Assembly: GCA_964017185.1 (NCBI GenBank)
Contig: OZ024877.1
Location: 2,458,006 to 2,522,005, forward strand
Direction: 5' to 3'
Source of the DNA: Rugalucina vietnamica
Taxonomy: Eukaryota; Mollusca; Bivalvia; Lucinida; Lucinidae
DNA length: 64,000 nucleotides
Below, one piece after another: positions 12,884-25,104 of the stretch (position 1 is its first letter; every line of letters starts with the position of its first letter). Below the pieces are notes generated by a model that made no database searches, was not told the DNA's origin, and saw nothing but the letters and a program-made list of their open reading frames with translations. The position numbers and the translations under genes were made by a program.

Positions 12884-13150
12884 GTACAAGTAGGCAATGA
12901 TTAGGAAAAGGCACAATCAGAAAGAAATTCCCGCTCCAAAAACCGAGGTGGGAAAAACTAAATTGACATTTAGGTACTAATACTTAGAAAACATATTGTA
13001 AGCCGAGTGAGCAGCTATTTCCCAATAGGCAGCCACTAAGTTACGCGAACTTAATTAACACTATGAAAACGCACATAAGGCCCAAACATCACAAAAACCT
13101 GACTATAAAACACAAAATAAATAGAACCACAATAGAAGTATCGCCTTGGA
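12884..13150 (-). repeat. Q interspersed repeat, copy 1
   Basis: In reverse complement it reads AAGTTCGCGTAACTTAGTGG, CTGCCTATTGGGAAATAGCT, GCTCACTCGGCTTAC, then later GGAGNGGGAATTTCTTTCTG and CCTAATCATTGCCTACTTG. The same block recurs at five other places in the window. No tRNA-like promoter or clear inverted ends were identified, so the class is unknown. Confidence 0.7.
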
Positions 13151-13974
13151 ATGATCAGTAATATCAAACTACTGAAATGTTAGTTGACAGCTTCTGATTT
13201 TGCACCTTCTTACATAAATTACTTTTTGGCATTGGTTGGACAAATTTAAGCAAGAGATAAATGTGTAGATATTTTTTCGTTGCTTACTTTTACCTTAGAA
13301 TTACAAAATACGAACTTGTTGATTTATACTTTATCTCACTGAATTAACAGAGCTTTGGTTGCAAAAACAAGCTAAATCATCACAGGTTATACTTCAACTT
13401 TGATGCCATATTAACTAAATTTATAATGTTAAGATTATTAGGAGTTCTACAATCAGGGTAAGAGCAAATATCATGATCAATCAAATAATCATGGAAGCAC
13501 TGTATTGTGTACAAAACTATAGGTACATTGTGGTGCAAATACATGTAATTACCTGTTTATACCCAGTCAACACTGCATGCCAGTCATGTGACTTAACAGG
13601 AATGCTGGGGAGAAATATGATTGGATTATAAGTGTTGATCCTACAAATCAGAAACCTAAATTGAGGTTTATTTGATGAAGGTGAGCTCTTCCTTTATGTC
13701 TTCGGGGTTTGCCTAGGGACTAGAGGGGGACAGTAATGCACCTTCCAAAATGAATTTAAGGAGCACCAATAATATTCAAGTACCTTAGTTGAAGTGCTTT
13801 TCATTATTTTGATAAAATGTGTTGATGCTGATCATTCTATCTATTGAGAACATGTTATTACCCTAAAACTAAATGGCAGTTGACTAAGGCTTTTTTGTGA
13901 TAAATGTTATATTTTTAGTTTTGACTGTAATAAATATACTTGTCCGTTAGATAATATAACAAGATAATACCTAG
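13151..13974. other. Intergenic, nothing recognised
   Basis: AT-rich DNA with no supported feature. Confidence 0.5.
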
Positions 13975-14062
13975 TCTTTTATGAGATGATGTGCCATGCC
14001 CGAGAATCAAACTTGATTATTAAACGATACACATCTGACTGAGCTATCAGGCTCCAAACACA
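13975..14062 (-). repeat. tRNA-derived SINE head (fragment)
   Basis: On the - strand it shows an A-box-like TGATAGCTCAGTCAG and, about 35 nt on, a B-box-like GTTTGATTCTCGGGC. The fold is not a proper tRNA, so this is a SINE remnant rather than a tRNA gene. Confidence 0.45.
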
Positions 14063-14508
14063 TTCATTATAATGATGAGGGTTCAGTACCCGATATTGCG
14101 CAAAATGGACCACCAAACTACCTCCATTTGAACGTTTTCACTGCTTCCAAAGGAAAGACATTAGTATGTATTATAAAAATGCTACTAAAGAAACCTTATG
14201 GCATAAAGGACATTTGCAGTCCTTTTGCAGACAACAGTTAAGACCTCTTTTTGCCATGAGAAAATTATTGTTCTGCATCGATACTCTATTGACGGACATC
14301 TTGTGTTGCTTCAGTTACACAGAAATCTATTGTCAAAACACTTCTTATTTTGCTGCCATTGCACACAAATATTATCACTTTTTAACTTAAATTATACACA
14401 TTTTAAGATATATCTTGACTCCCCACTTGTATAAAAGCATTATTGGAGGTGTCACTATTGGTGTATGTGGTCTTGCTTAGATGAGGTAACTCAGAACCTA
14501 TGGAAATA

Positions 14509-14770
14509 GGTAAAAGTAAGCAATGATCAGAAAATGGTGCAATCAGAAAGAAATTCCCACTCCAAAAACCAAGATGGGAAAAAAACTAAATTGACAATCA
14601 GGTACTAACTCGGAGAACATATCATAAGCCAAGGGAGCAGCAATTAACCAAAATGTGGGCACAAAGTTACATATTTAATTTATGAAAATGTACATAAGAT
14701 GCAACCAGTACATAAAATTGACACCAAAACATTGAACAATTAGAACCACAACAGTACTAATAAAATACGT
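14509..14770 (-). repeat. Q interspersed repeat, copy 2
   Basis: Same order of blocks as copy 1 at 12884, including the extra tail TTAGAACCACAA(C/T)AGTA. The two copies are 1.4 kb apart in the same orientation and clearly diverged. Confidence 0.7.
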
Positions 14771-16489
14771 AACTCTTGCGTCATGCATGTTTGCATATTT
14801 TTCACTAACTGTTCCGTAATTCGTAGCTTTATATGCATGTACACCCGACCACAACAGGACCACAACGTTACCTAAGATGGGACAAAATCAGAACTTCAGT
14901 CTGGACTTATAAATGAATACAGTCGTATGACTTTTCCTGCAAGTTCACTTATCAATATCCTAAAAACTTTGAAAAGGCTGGGTCTATAGCAATATTGACT
15001 GTTTTCAATTCTCGGAACATTGTTTGCAACTGGTTTGGAATTCCAATCTTTGACTTCCTTTCAAAGTGAGTTTTGCAAATATTTGATAGCAGTCATTCTT
15101 GAGATTACCTTTGGCTTACGAATTCATGTTCTGTTTCTTTTCTGTTTGCATTTCTACCTGATGATAACAAGCCTCACTATAATGCAGTTTTCTGTGTCCT
15201 TTTCCTGATCATTGCCTACTTGTACATTTTCATTATACTCTATTATAGAGTATTATCGTTATAAGATAGATTCACTAATAACATAGTTTGTTTCTATGGA
15301 CCTCTATGATATCTTTATAACGAGGTTGACCTGCACTAGTTTTCTTTTATCACATTTAATGACATTTTCTGACTGTTTGTTATTACAAAACTTGTTTACA
15401 AAAGATAATAAATCCAGTGTTTTAGATGTAGAATTGTTTAATTTGTTGATAGAAACTTAATGTCCATGGTATAAAGCGAGGTATAAAATTTTAGCATTAT
15501 TAACATTTTAGCAAAATCCAAAACAAACATCAAGAAGATTTTTTTTTTCTTCAAACAATTTAATGATGGATGAATGGTATTCTTGTGTGGAAATGCATCT
15601 TCGAACATGTACATAGTAGAATTTTGAAACAGATTTTTAGTTTACTAAGAAGCAAGCAGAAATTGTGCTACTAGTATCTCATGTGGTAGAGTGTATATAG
15701 AGGGTCTCTTATGAAATGAGATAAATTTTGTTCCTCTTTCCTCACTTTTTAACACATTGTTGCTACTTAAAAGTAGGCTCTCTGAGGTGTTCTTAATGAG
15801 TATCCAATACTTCTGTATGTGGAAAATGAAGAAAAAAGAAATTTCCTAGAAAGTAGTCAAAATTTCAATTTTTGAAAAAAATGGTATTCAAAGGTTTTTC
15901 ATAGAAAATGGATAAAAAAAAATTCATGGAAAAATGACAATTTTTGTATTTCTTCAAAACAGACAAAATTTCAATTGATAAACTTTGATTTTGAAGGTAT
16001 TTCATAGAAAATGGTCAAAATTTTGTATTTCATGATAAAATGTAAAAAAAAAATGTATTTCTTGAAAAAGTCTAAATTGGGCACAAACTTTATGGATAAT
16101 AAACAAAATTTCTTTCTATTATCATGGGATGCCCTCCTTTATTACTCTATTAATTAAAGTTTTATTTACAATTTTATTTATATAAGTCTAGAAATAATCC
16201 ATGTAAATTTTATGTATGTAGTGTGTTTTATTGTCATTTTCCTTAACAATTTTAATGTACAGGTATTTAAACCCATCTTGTTATTGCTGTATATAGATAT
16301 TTGTCTTCATATTTTAACATTTTAACTTGATTTTACTGAACAAATGATTAATAATTGCTAGCATGGCTCCTACTTTTGGGACAAATTGTTAATGAATACC
16401 ACTTAGCCAGCTCATGCCAGATTGATTTGAATTACATAAAGCTCTGGGTCTTATGATTTAGACCAGATACCAGTACCAAACAAGAAACG
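14771..16489. other. Intergenic with low-complexity stretch
   Basis: No gene seen. 15195-15228 carries a short Q fragment (TTTTCCTGATCATTGCCTAC). 15840-16080 is a degenerate array of TTTCATAGAAAATGG-like and TTTTGTATTTC-like pieces. Confidence 0.5.
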
Positions 16490-16727
16490 TGAGCCACCAC
16501 ATGGGAAAACCAGCAATCTGCATATGCAAAAACAAAGGCACAGATCAGCTTCGCAGTAACCGCGAAGCTGATGAGCGCCTTTGTTTTTGATACACGGATA
16601 GTACACTTCCTAGCTTCTTCCTAAATCCGAAATTTCAAGCTTCTAGTCTGCTTCTGTGACCGTACAGCCTGATTTGTGTCGGACCTGTTCTGAAACCATG
16701 TTGTTGGTTTTCCCACAAGACGGCTCA
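16490..16727 (+). mobile_element. P1 copy 3
   Basis: Complete element with TGAGCC and GGCTCA ends. The palindrome is slightly decayed: left arm GCAGTAA, right arm CCGCGAAGCTGATGAG. Confidence 0.85.
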
Positions 16728-17278
16728 TGTATGGACAATGATGAATATCCAAGGCCCAGATTTGCCAAAACAAATACATGTATTTAAGACATAATTATTG
16801 TTTCTATACTGTGGCTTTCATATTATGTTGGATATGATTCAAATTCCTACATCAAAATCTTCTAAATGAGACTGTACCCTGGTTCATCATATTGTGATAG
16901 CTGCAGTACTCATTTGCCTGTGAATGTCTAAAGAAGCAAGAGCAAGAATGGAGCCCTTGTTGCATGAGCTGACTTATTAAAGGTTACATATTTTCTCACA
17001 AAGACAATTTCATGTTACTTTGTATGATGAACATAATTTGCTTGTTTCATCTTTTTTTCATTGAATCCCTTCATAATTTGTATCCACATGTATTTATGTA
17101 TCCATTTATTGTTAAGGATTGGCTGTGTTATTGATTGTTAACAAACTGCTTTAGAAGGGCAAAACCTACAATAGCATACACAGAGTAATGAGGCAGATCA
17201 ACCTACATGGAAACGATATTAAAATATACATGTATGCTAGTGTTTTTAGGTCTAAAATATATATATAATTTGAGTGAA
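16728..17278. other. Intergenic, nothing recognised
   Basis: Spacer between two P1 copies in the same orientation. Confidence 0.5.
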
Positions 17279-17514
17279 TGAGCCGCCTCGTGGGAAAACC
17301 AACAATCTGCATAGGTGAAAACAAAGGCGCAGATCAGCTTTGCGGTAAATGCAAAGCTGATGAGCACCTTTGTTTTCGCTACTCGGATAGTACAATTCCT
17401 CCTCTACTTAACTTCAAAATTTCAAGATTCTAGCCCTTTTCTGAGACTGTACTGCTCAATTTGTGTCGGACCTGTTCGGAAACCACATTGTTGGTTTTCC
17501 CACAAGGCTGCTCA
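17279..17514 (+). mobile_element. P1 copy 4
   Basis: Complete element. The palindrome centre TTTGCGGTAAATGCAAAG keeps pairing in the outer arms but has lost the GGTNACC centre. Confidence 0.85.
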
Positions 17515-18987
17515 AATATTGAATTATAATATGGATTCCTTAAAATTTTAGAAAGTTCCTCCAACTCAGACAAGACAGACTCAGCCCAGCTACTTTGGAT
17601 TTGACTTGGAACACCTTGTTTGACTGGTTTTGGAAACTGCATCGCCACCACATGCATGTAGTTACTAAGTTAGTGTAGACGTCTTTTTCTATTTGGAGAA
17701 CATAATGTTTTTGTAGGTTTTGCTTTTCTCAAGCACAAATGTTTCATCATCCATTGCATGGAAGATTTTTGTATGATTTGTACTGTTTGGCAGGGCCCAA
17801 TTACTTTTTCCGTAATGTAGTAGAGTAACTTTCTGGTATCTGAATATTTCATGAATTTCAAATTTAAACCATATGGAAATTTAAGCCAATTTTCAGAGCT
17901 CATTCATAATTATCATGGTTGTCTCTCATGAATTTCAAATGTTACAACAAGAAAAATCAAAATATTGAGTCCCATCTTATATATGTTACACTGTAATTGA
18001 AAATTGTTCAAGACATTGGCTACTTCAGTAATCTGCTTGTCTGTAGTAGCTATTTGGATCTTCTCTTGGGTTGTTTTAACATAAACTGGCCTTTTGCATT
18101 TGTTAAGTCTGTTATTGTCTTGGATTGTCTTGATCAGATTTTAAACTATTTGCTTGATGCTTAAAAGTGCTAAATTAATCAATTATTCTATCATCTTGTG
18201 AGGAGTAATGTAAACAATGATATTTTGCTGACGTTGGTAAAGTCTTTCATAGATAATCTTTACAATTGCAGTTTGTTTGTTTTTTGTTGTTTTTTTTCTA
18301 TAATTATGTCTGAATTTGAATTTTAACAAACCTTGGCAAATGTAGTTTGCATGATTCTGGAAATAAACATTGGGTGTGGTTTATTTTGGCAAACAGTAGC
18401 AAATGAAGTTTGGTTGGTTTTGAATACAAATATTTGCACATGTTGTTTGGCTGATTTTTGCAAACAAAATGTTGCAAATGAACATTGGCTGATTCTTAGA
18501 AGTTTGGCTGATTTCAGGAAAAAATCATCTGATTTTATCTTATGCACTTTGATGGCTTCACAGGCTCAAGAAATTAATGTGTATTTCAAGCAAACATTTT
18601 CCTAACCAGATTATCTGACATGAAAATCAAAGGTTTAAATATAAATTGTAATTGAATTCCATTAAAATATTCTAATGTACATTATCGGAGCATGATACAT
18701 ACAGTTTTGTATTGAAACACATTCATTTTGAAATAACGAAAATAAATTGCAATGTAAATGGGTAAAATTAAATGCCATAACTTTTGTCATATTTTGAAAT
18801 GACACGCATTCATTTGTTAATTTATCACAGATTTCTAATATATTCTTCTTGGAACATCGTTAATAAATGTATATAAACCTAACAACATGATTTTATTTTT
18901 TTTAACACCCTGATCTATTGCAGACCGAGCAATGTCATGACAAAGTGCATATACATGCTGGCCAGTGGCCCACTGGTCTAGATTATA
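17515..18987. other. Intergenic; diverged GCAAA/TTTGGC repeats
   Basis: No gene. At 18320-18520 there are irregular repeats of TGGCAAAC, GCAAATGNAGTTTG and TTGGCTGATT, about 55 bp apart and strongly diverged. Confidence 0.45.
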
Positions 18988-19220
18988 TGAGCCGCCGCAT
19001 GTGCAAACCAACAATCTGCATAGGCGAAAACAAAGGGGCAGATCAGCTTCGCAGTAACTGCGAAGCTGATCAGCGCCTTTGTTTTCGCTACATGGATAGT
19101 ACAATTCCTCTCCTTTCTAAATCCAAAATTTCCAGCCTCTAACCATCTGTGACTGTACAGGATGGTTTATGTCAGACCTGGTTAGAACCCAAATTGTTGG
19201 TTTTCTCACGCACAGGCTCA
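18988..19220 (+). mobile_element. P1 copy 5
   Basis: Complete element with loop GCAGTAACTGC on both arms and end CACGCACAGGCTCA. The palindrome is perfect over at least 25 bp per arm. Confidence 0.88.
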
Positions 19221-19829
19221 ATTATGAAATAATTTAAGGCATCTCCTTTCTGATCAGGAGGTAAAAATGGACTGCCACATGACAAAACCTGCATTTGTCT
19301 TGTGCAAAAATGTGCAGCTGGTCAGTGCCACTGTTTTTGCTTGACTGAATTCCATACATGTGATGAGTTTGAAAGAGGAATCAGGGAGATTTTTCTTCCT
19401 TTTTAAGGAGATTTTTGAAAAAATGTAAAGGATATAAAGGAAAAACCCTGATTCATTTCAGGGAGATTTTGAATTTTTGTTAAAAAAGTGGTATATTTTA
19501 CAAAAAAAATGTACCCTTTTTGCAGCTCATTTCCTGGAGTCTCCCTGATGATGAGGGAGGTATCACATGACCAGTCTCCATGCACATGACACCATACAAA
19601 GTATGAATAGAAGGCACATAGATTGTACATTTAAATTAAAATTCCAACCTAGACACCAGATGGGTAAGAAAGTACAGCACAAAACATCCCAAAAATGTTA
19701 CAAAACATATGAAGAAAAAAAAACAGATGACTAGCTCTTTCCCAACAAGGTAGGCATCTTGCTGGCATCAACCAATACAAAGATGAAAAATTTATTCAGT
19801 TCTTTAATAACTCATTGTGTCAGACCTGG
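19221..19829. other. Intergenic; weak P1-like relic
   Basis: 19268-19345 resembles a very old P1 piece (ACCTGCATTTGTC..GTGCAGCTGGTCAGTGCC). 19380-19560 is AG-rich low-complexity sequence with repeated GGGAGATTTT. No gene seen. Confidence 0.4.
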
Positions 19830-20061
19830 CCCCGAGGTTCTTAACTTTTTTCAAGCTCAGCTCAGCTGAGCATTAAATTTCAACTAATAAATGTTAAAAT
19901 AGTCAAAATTAGTGGAAAATTCAGATTCACATCTCAAAAACTATTAATTTATCCTGGTCATAAATGTTAAAATGCCAATTGTTGGCATTTTAACATTTAT
20001 GAGCAGGATAAATTTTAGTCTCCGCTAACTGAGCATGAAAAAGCTTTTATAACCTCTGGGG
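19830..20061 (+). mobile_element. P7 double-hairpin element, copy 1
   Basis: Starts CCCCGAGGTTCTTAACTTTT, then CAAGCTCAGCTCAGCTGAGC, and ends TGAGCATGAAAAAGCTTTTA, TAACCTCTGGGG. The ends are inverted repeats of about 40 bp. Inside is a second hairpin, AAATGTTAAAATGCCAA and complement, at 19961-20003. Non-coding. A better-preserved copy is at 43737. Confidence 0.8.
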
Positions 20062-20074
20062 ATCATGTCAGAAA

Positions 20075-20310
20075 TGAGCCGCCTCATGGGAAAACCAACA
20101 ATTTGCATAGGCGAAAACAAAGGCGCAGATCAGCTTCGCGGTAACCGCGAAGCTGATCAGCGCCTTTGTTTTCGCTACTCGAATAGTACAATTCCTCCTC
20201 TACTTAACTCCAAAATTTCAAGCTTCTAGCCTGCTTCTGTAGCTGTACATGTGGGTTTGTGTCAGACCTGTTGGGGAACCACATTGGTGGTTTTCCCACG
20301 AGGTGGCTCA
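20075..20310 (+). mobile_element. P1 copy 6
   Basis: Complete, well-preserved copy only 13 bp after P7. The palindrome GCGAAAACAAAGGCGCAGAT runs through loop GCGGTAACCGC with full pairing. Confidence 0.9.
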
Positions 20311-20487
20311 AATGTTGGTTCCTTTTCTTTCTTCTGAAATGCATACAGACTACAGCAAAGTAAAAGGCAATGACAAAATAATCGGACAACCAATCCTCGA
20401 AATGAAGTTGAAAATATCCTTTTAATCATTAACAGACAAGTGGAAAAGAAGGAACGACAGTAGACAATGTTTCATAACCAAATTTAC

Positions 20488-20519
<32 letters not shown>

Positions 20520-20904
20520 GGAATCAATGTGCCTGAATTTGAAATCAAAGTTTCGGTCCTTGCCTGGTTACCATTATGGAGCTTATTATCAAAATTAAAG
20601 TCCTAGTTTATTACATTCAATCTTGCACTATAATTTAATGCTTCATACCATTTTGCAGAATATTGGTTGCTTCTCTCATATGGCACTTGAAATGTTTAAG
20701 ACACTAATGGGCTAAACAACCACATGACACTGTCCCTCTCGATCCATGGCACTCGTACTTCACAGTTCTATCGCCATACTGTTTGAGTTAGCTTTTTTAA
20801 AATCAATGTTAAAATTTGGAAACATTGACACACAGCGACACCTTATGAGCCTATGTCTTCCAGTGAACAACCCCACTCAATGAGCAAATTTGTTAAAAAT
20901 TGTT
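20311..20904. other. Intergenic with A-run
   Basis: Contains an uninterrupted A-run of nearly 30 bases at about 20489-20516, on the 3' side of TMEM276. Otherwise nothing recognised. Confidence 0.5.
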
Positions 20905-20910
20905 TTTATT
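20905..20910 (-). terminator. Candidate polyadenylation signal of TMEM276-like gene
   Basis: AATAAA on the - strand, 100 bp after the stop codon of the gene at 21010. Confidence 0.45.
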
Positions 20911-21009
20911 TATCATCTATAACATTAACTGGCAAAATAATCATCCCTCAGATGTCACAAAATTACGATGCTTAATCAACACAGTCACAAATTTACCCAT
21001 AATATTTGG

Positions 21010-21573
21010 TTAAAGAGACTTCAGGAATAACAGATTTCCTGCTACTAAAGCATAATGTAGAATATCCACTCTTAGAAATCCCATTAGCTCTCCCTCCGAG
21101 CCTATTATAGCACCTGCCAGAATGTAAACCAATGCTGTTAAAACACCAGTCATGTTACTGTTCGTTAGACACACAATAAGAATTGTTAAAATCGCCAATC
21201 CACTACAAGCTTGCGTTGTAAGTTGCCGACTTTCGGTGGTCTGGAATCCTGCAGTTAACAACACAATCACTGAGAAAGCCAGAACAACATTACCCATTGT
21301 AAATGAACCATATTTTTGGCAGAACTCGTAAGAAATCAGTGACATCCCGACAGCAGCAGCTAGCCATGAGAGAAACTTGTGGGTCTTGAAGACACTGGTT
21401 CCCTCTGGTCTTTCCATAGCAAACCTGATCACGCCGACGCTGGCGGCCAGGCCCTGTATCAGCAATCCTGCCGCAGCATGCTGGAACCTGGTGTTGTACC
21501 AAATATTAGCAACGTAAAATACAGAAATAGCAAGGGCAAAGTCCGACAATGATGTACTAAGCTGCCGTGCCAT
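21010..21573 (-). CDS. TMEM276: TMEM276-like seven-helix membrane protein
   Basis: Complete 187-residue protein in one exon. About seven hydrophobic segments are visible, near residues 11-27, 32-50, 67-84, 92-110, 120-137, 140-158 and 170-187. There is no signal-peptide cleavage motif, so it is likely a multi-pass membrane protein. The order of segments and pieces such as AAAGLLIQGLAAS and LSWLAAAVGMSLISYEF resemble what I recall of vertebrate TMEM276. In mammals TMEM276 is the immediate neighbour of ZFTRAF1; here the nearest gene is also ZFTRAF1, 14 kb away and tail-to-tail, which supports the call. The start was chosen at 21573 because TTTCATTTCAG, a good 3' splice site, ends 19 bp upstream (exon start 21592). 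The function of the family is not established to my knowledge. Without the neighbour evidence it would simply be an unknown membrane protein. Confidence 0.65.
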   Translation of the reverse strand: MARQLSTSLSDFALAISVFYVANIWYNTRFQHAAAGLLIQGLAASVGVIRFAMERPEGTSVFKTHKFLSWLAAAVGMSLISYEFCQKYGSFTMGNVVLAFSVIVLLTAGFQTTESRQLTTQACSGLAILTILIVCLTNSNMTGVLTALVYILAGAIIGSEGELMGFLRVDILHYALVAGNLLFLKSL

Positions 21574-21591
21574 GATAGATGATGGAATGCT

Positions 21592-21595
21592 TCTG
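21592..21595 (-). other. 3' splice site before TMEM276-like start codon
   Basis: On the - strand the sequence CTTTTCATTTCAG is followed by AAGCATTCC and then the ATG. This implies at least one upstream non-coding exon. Confidence 0.5.
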
Positions 21596-22132
21596 AAATG
21601 AAAAGTTTAAAAAGTAAGAATCAATTTTAAATAATAGGCTTAAATTGAAATTGTTGTCCTTTCATCGCTTGTGAACCAGTGTCTATTTTGGGTTATCGGA
21701 GGTAAATCCGCTAATACCTGTCATCGAGCACTCACGAGCATGACGAGTGCTCATTCTTTCTTACTGAATGAATCTACTATCGGCTAAAACACAATCAGGG
21801 TGGACATTATGGGTTCACGTTTGTCAAAAAATGAATTTTTAGTGTGGCATATTTAGATGGCATTTTTGCAATCCGAGACATCTTGTAGGTGCGAAATTGC
21901 AGAAATTTTCATTTTCTTTTCAGGCTTTCAAAAATTTCACCATACCTATGCCTTTAGGGCCTACGGGCCTAAATATTTGAAAATACAACATGCATTTTGG
22001 CTAATGCAATTTATCTTATATTGGTATTTTTTACTTTTAGGACACTTTTTGGTGTTAGATAACAGATTTCATCTGAAAAATCTGTCAAAATTTTTAACAT
22101 ATAGACAATTATGAAAATGTGTCGTGCCGGGG

Positions 22133-22447
22133 TGTCGTGTCCATAGCCCTATTTTGTCACAAGTATTAAGATATAATATTCATATCTCCTGTTACATTTA
22201 TGACTTTTAATGATGTTCTCGTTTGTTTAAAACCCAAACAAAATGAGATAAGCTTAAAATGGTCATTTTGGCTACAGACAGCATAGTTACCGTGATATCT
22301 GATCGAACCATTCAGCTAGCCACAAAATGTTTCTTATAAAATGTTTAATGGCTGGACCCGCAACTGAAAGTGAAGGTCATGTCTATATTAAGCGCTGTTA
22401 ACATACTTAAATAGGGGCTTGAAAATAGGGGGCTACGGGCACGACAT
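22133..22447. mobile_element. Possible small inverted-repeat element nested inside the 2.9-kb element
   Basis: TGTCGTGTCCATAGCCCTAT at the left and its imperfect complement ATAGGGGGCTACGGGCACGACA at the right enclose about 315 bp. This may be an inner element or an old subterminal repeat. Confidence 0.35.
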
Positions 22448-23121
22448 TTTACATGATTTTACAAAATTGTATGTAGCAGATTCCACAATCACTTTATATT
22501 CAATGAGGGCCACACTCTGCATGCCAATATCGATATTTGATCAACGCCGGAGTGAGATAGCCAACTCCGAGGATAACGCCTACGCCTGAGGAAAATAAAG
22601 AGTTTCTTCTTAAAAAAATGTCAAAATAAATTGGAAAACACACTGTTGACTCAATTTCGCTAATTCTGTATCATCCCATGACAATGAGTATGTTGTTCAA
22701 AGCAATTTTAGGCGCAAAGATATTCGTATACTTGATAAATTTATAAAAGATGTACGTTATTAAAACAACCTAATATAAACAGCTACACGTGTGTGTCTGT
22801 ACGAAGATAGTGGTTAAAATTGTGCATATGGAAGAAACAATCTATATCTGGCATTAATAGAACCAAAGCACGGTTGTATTTGGTATATTTTGAACATTTT
22901 CAAGCATTTAATCAACAGACCCTCTTTAGTGAGGAAATGAGGGTAACGTTAACGCCGGAGTAAGATACGACTGCAGCCGGAGGAAATGTTAGAGAAGAGT
23001 CAAGACCAACTACGATGTCCGATTTTGTTCTCAAGATTTGATGGTCTTTTTACCAAGAAATCATATTTACTTTCACCCTATGATGGTCTGTAATGCCTGT
23101 AATCTCCTACAAGATGCTTAC

Positions 23122-23200
23122 CTTGTGGCGTGGGATTGCGCGCGCACGTTTCTTTTACACATAGAATTGAGGACATCTTGCTACACTTATTGTCTCAAAT
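23122..23200 (-). other. Possible non-coding first exon of TMEM276-like gene
   Basis: The - strand shows GCCACAAG|GTAAGC, a consensus donor, at 23122/23121, preceded by GC-rich sequence (GCGCGCGCAATCCCACGCC). With the acceptor at 21592 this gives a 1.5-kb 5' intron. The upstream limit of the exon is a guess. It lies in the unique centre of the 2.9-kb inverted structure. Confidence 0.3.
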
Positions 23201-24675
23201 TCGTAGTTTATCCTTAGTAACGTTACAAATATTTCTGTACACGAAGATACAACCGAGCAATAATTGAAACAAAATCATGGCTTGCTTAATTCGCAACAGA
23301 TATGCAATGCAACATGCACTAAAAGAGCACAGATCTATTTTCTTTTGCAGGCATATAGATTGTACAGTTTCACTCGGTCGAGTCATATTGATTCAGAAAA
23401 CCGTTTGTTACAATGCATAACTTAAATGTTCATGTCATGCTTTTTAAATACGAATAGTAATCATTTTATTAAAAAACGGTAAAAAGCGGTAAATGAGAAG
23501 AAAATGCATCACGGGAAGTTTCCATAACCGTGCACTTGCGTGCACGTATGTATCATTGTACAGGTAAAGCTGCCAAATACTGTTGCCACCACTCTATCGA
23601 GTAAAAGTCGAGTAAAAATAGTTTTGTTTTGAATCAGTATTCTGTGCAAACGTTATCATCCTCAGGCGTTGGTCAGGTCAATATGTAACCTTACTCCGGC
23701 GTTGGCGATCCCATTATTTTTTCCACAAGGGGTCTTTGATGGCGAATAATGTCTAAATGCTTCATCAGAAATGAGTTTTAAGTAAAACAGTTTGCACAGC
23801 GAGTATAAGTTATAAATTATAGCGTGAATAGAAAATGAAAAGTTTAGACTTTAAAGGATTGTTGACTTCTAAATTAATCTTGACAGTCAAAACCACAAAA
23901 TCGTGCATGTTTTCTTGCATTTTATATGTTCTAGTCAAAGTATTGTAACATTATGTAAATTTTATTTGGAAGCAAGACCATCTTACAACATTAACCTATA
24001 ATTACAAATACATTATCCCCTTGCTTTTTAAAATAGTTCATAGTTTTGCTGACAGCCCTTCACACACTGCTCCTCAGGCGTTGGCTATTGCCTCGGAGTT
24101 AGCTATTTCACTCCGGCGTTGGTCGAATATCGATAATTGGCATGCAGAGTGTGAGGGCTTTTCCATCAAAATTCAAAAAGTATCTTTTATAGGCTTAATA
24201 TGGCATTTGTGATTTAAAATTTTGCAGTTGATTAAGTTTGGAAGCCCCTGATTTGGGGATATTAAAAAAGCCAAAATTTATAACAAAGGGCTACTTTTAA
24301 GAAAAGCTCTTGGGAATTTATGCAAAGGCATGTACCAATGTATTAATCACCTCAGATAAGAGTTAGGGTATTCCTTTTGAAATTCTGACATAAACTTATT
24401 GGCTAAAGATGAAATTATAATAGCTGGTGTTTTGTAAAATAACAGAAATTTTGAAGTGAAACTTTATAACACTCAAAAATGGCCAAATTTTAGCCTTTTG
24501 ACTAGGTAGTAAACCGTTCCGTTACTAATAACCCAAACATATTATATATCACTAGAAAGCTTGTGAAGTTTCATATTAAGCTATGACAAAAACATCATTC
24601 TAGGAGTGCACCACGGCAAAATACTGGCGTATAACATGTATTTTGTGAAATGTCCACCCTGATTGTGTTTTAGCC

Positions 24676-25084
24676 GTATAGATTTGAACCTTTTTTAATT
24701 CATAACGCTTTTTCAATAACTCCACTTTTTCTAAATTATATTTTTTTCCTCTCTTCTACAATTTAGGAAATAAGGACATTTTTGGCTGCACTTTTGGCTT
24801 TTTCATCTTACTTTTTTCATTCAGCTGACAGTTCCAACAGTTTAAATTAAGAAACAGTGTACTTTTTTTTTCTCAACCATTTTTCAAATTTCATCTAAAG
24901 GTATGAACCCCATAATATTTCTGACAAATTATGATTTTAAAAGCGTCTTGAATAATTAAATCATAGCGATAATGACCAAGTCGTACTCGACCAAATGAGC
25001 AGAAAGGCGGGAAAGGACCAGTTCCAATATTAATTTTTGAGTAGCTTGCCGACCGGATCAATCGCCGGGATAATATCATCAGCA
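24676..25084. other. Intergenic, nothing recognised
   Basis: No gene or repeat could be supported here. Confidence 0.45.
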
Positions 25085-25104
25085 CGACAGCAGTAAAGTG
25101 ACTG

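Larger units (their letters stand above)
21781..24675. mobile_element. 2.9-kb element with 28-bp identical inverted ends
   Basis: Left end CGGCTAAAACACAATCAGGG + TGGACATT at 21781-21808; the exact complement ends at 24675. Further inverted pairs sit at matching depth. One pair is 22497-22605 with 24055-24157, sharing CAACGCCGGAGTGAGATAGC and GGCATGCAGAGTGTG in complement. The other is 22940-22990 with 23655-23710, sharing ACGCCGGAGTAAG. No transposase frame is seen. It could be one large non-autonomous DNA element, or two related elements inverted around a unique core at about 23000-23640. The flanks suggest TAT as a possible 3-bp target duplication. Confidence 0.7.

Noticed and set aside
20489-20516. 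Poly(A) tail of a processed pseudogene
   Set aside because: No upstream coding or SINE sequence leads into the A-run and no target duplication was found; treated as a simple homopolymer.
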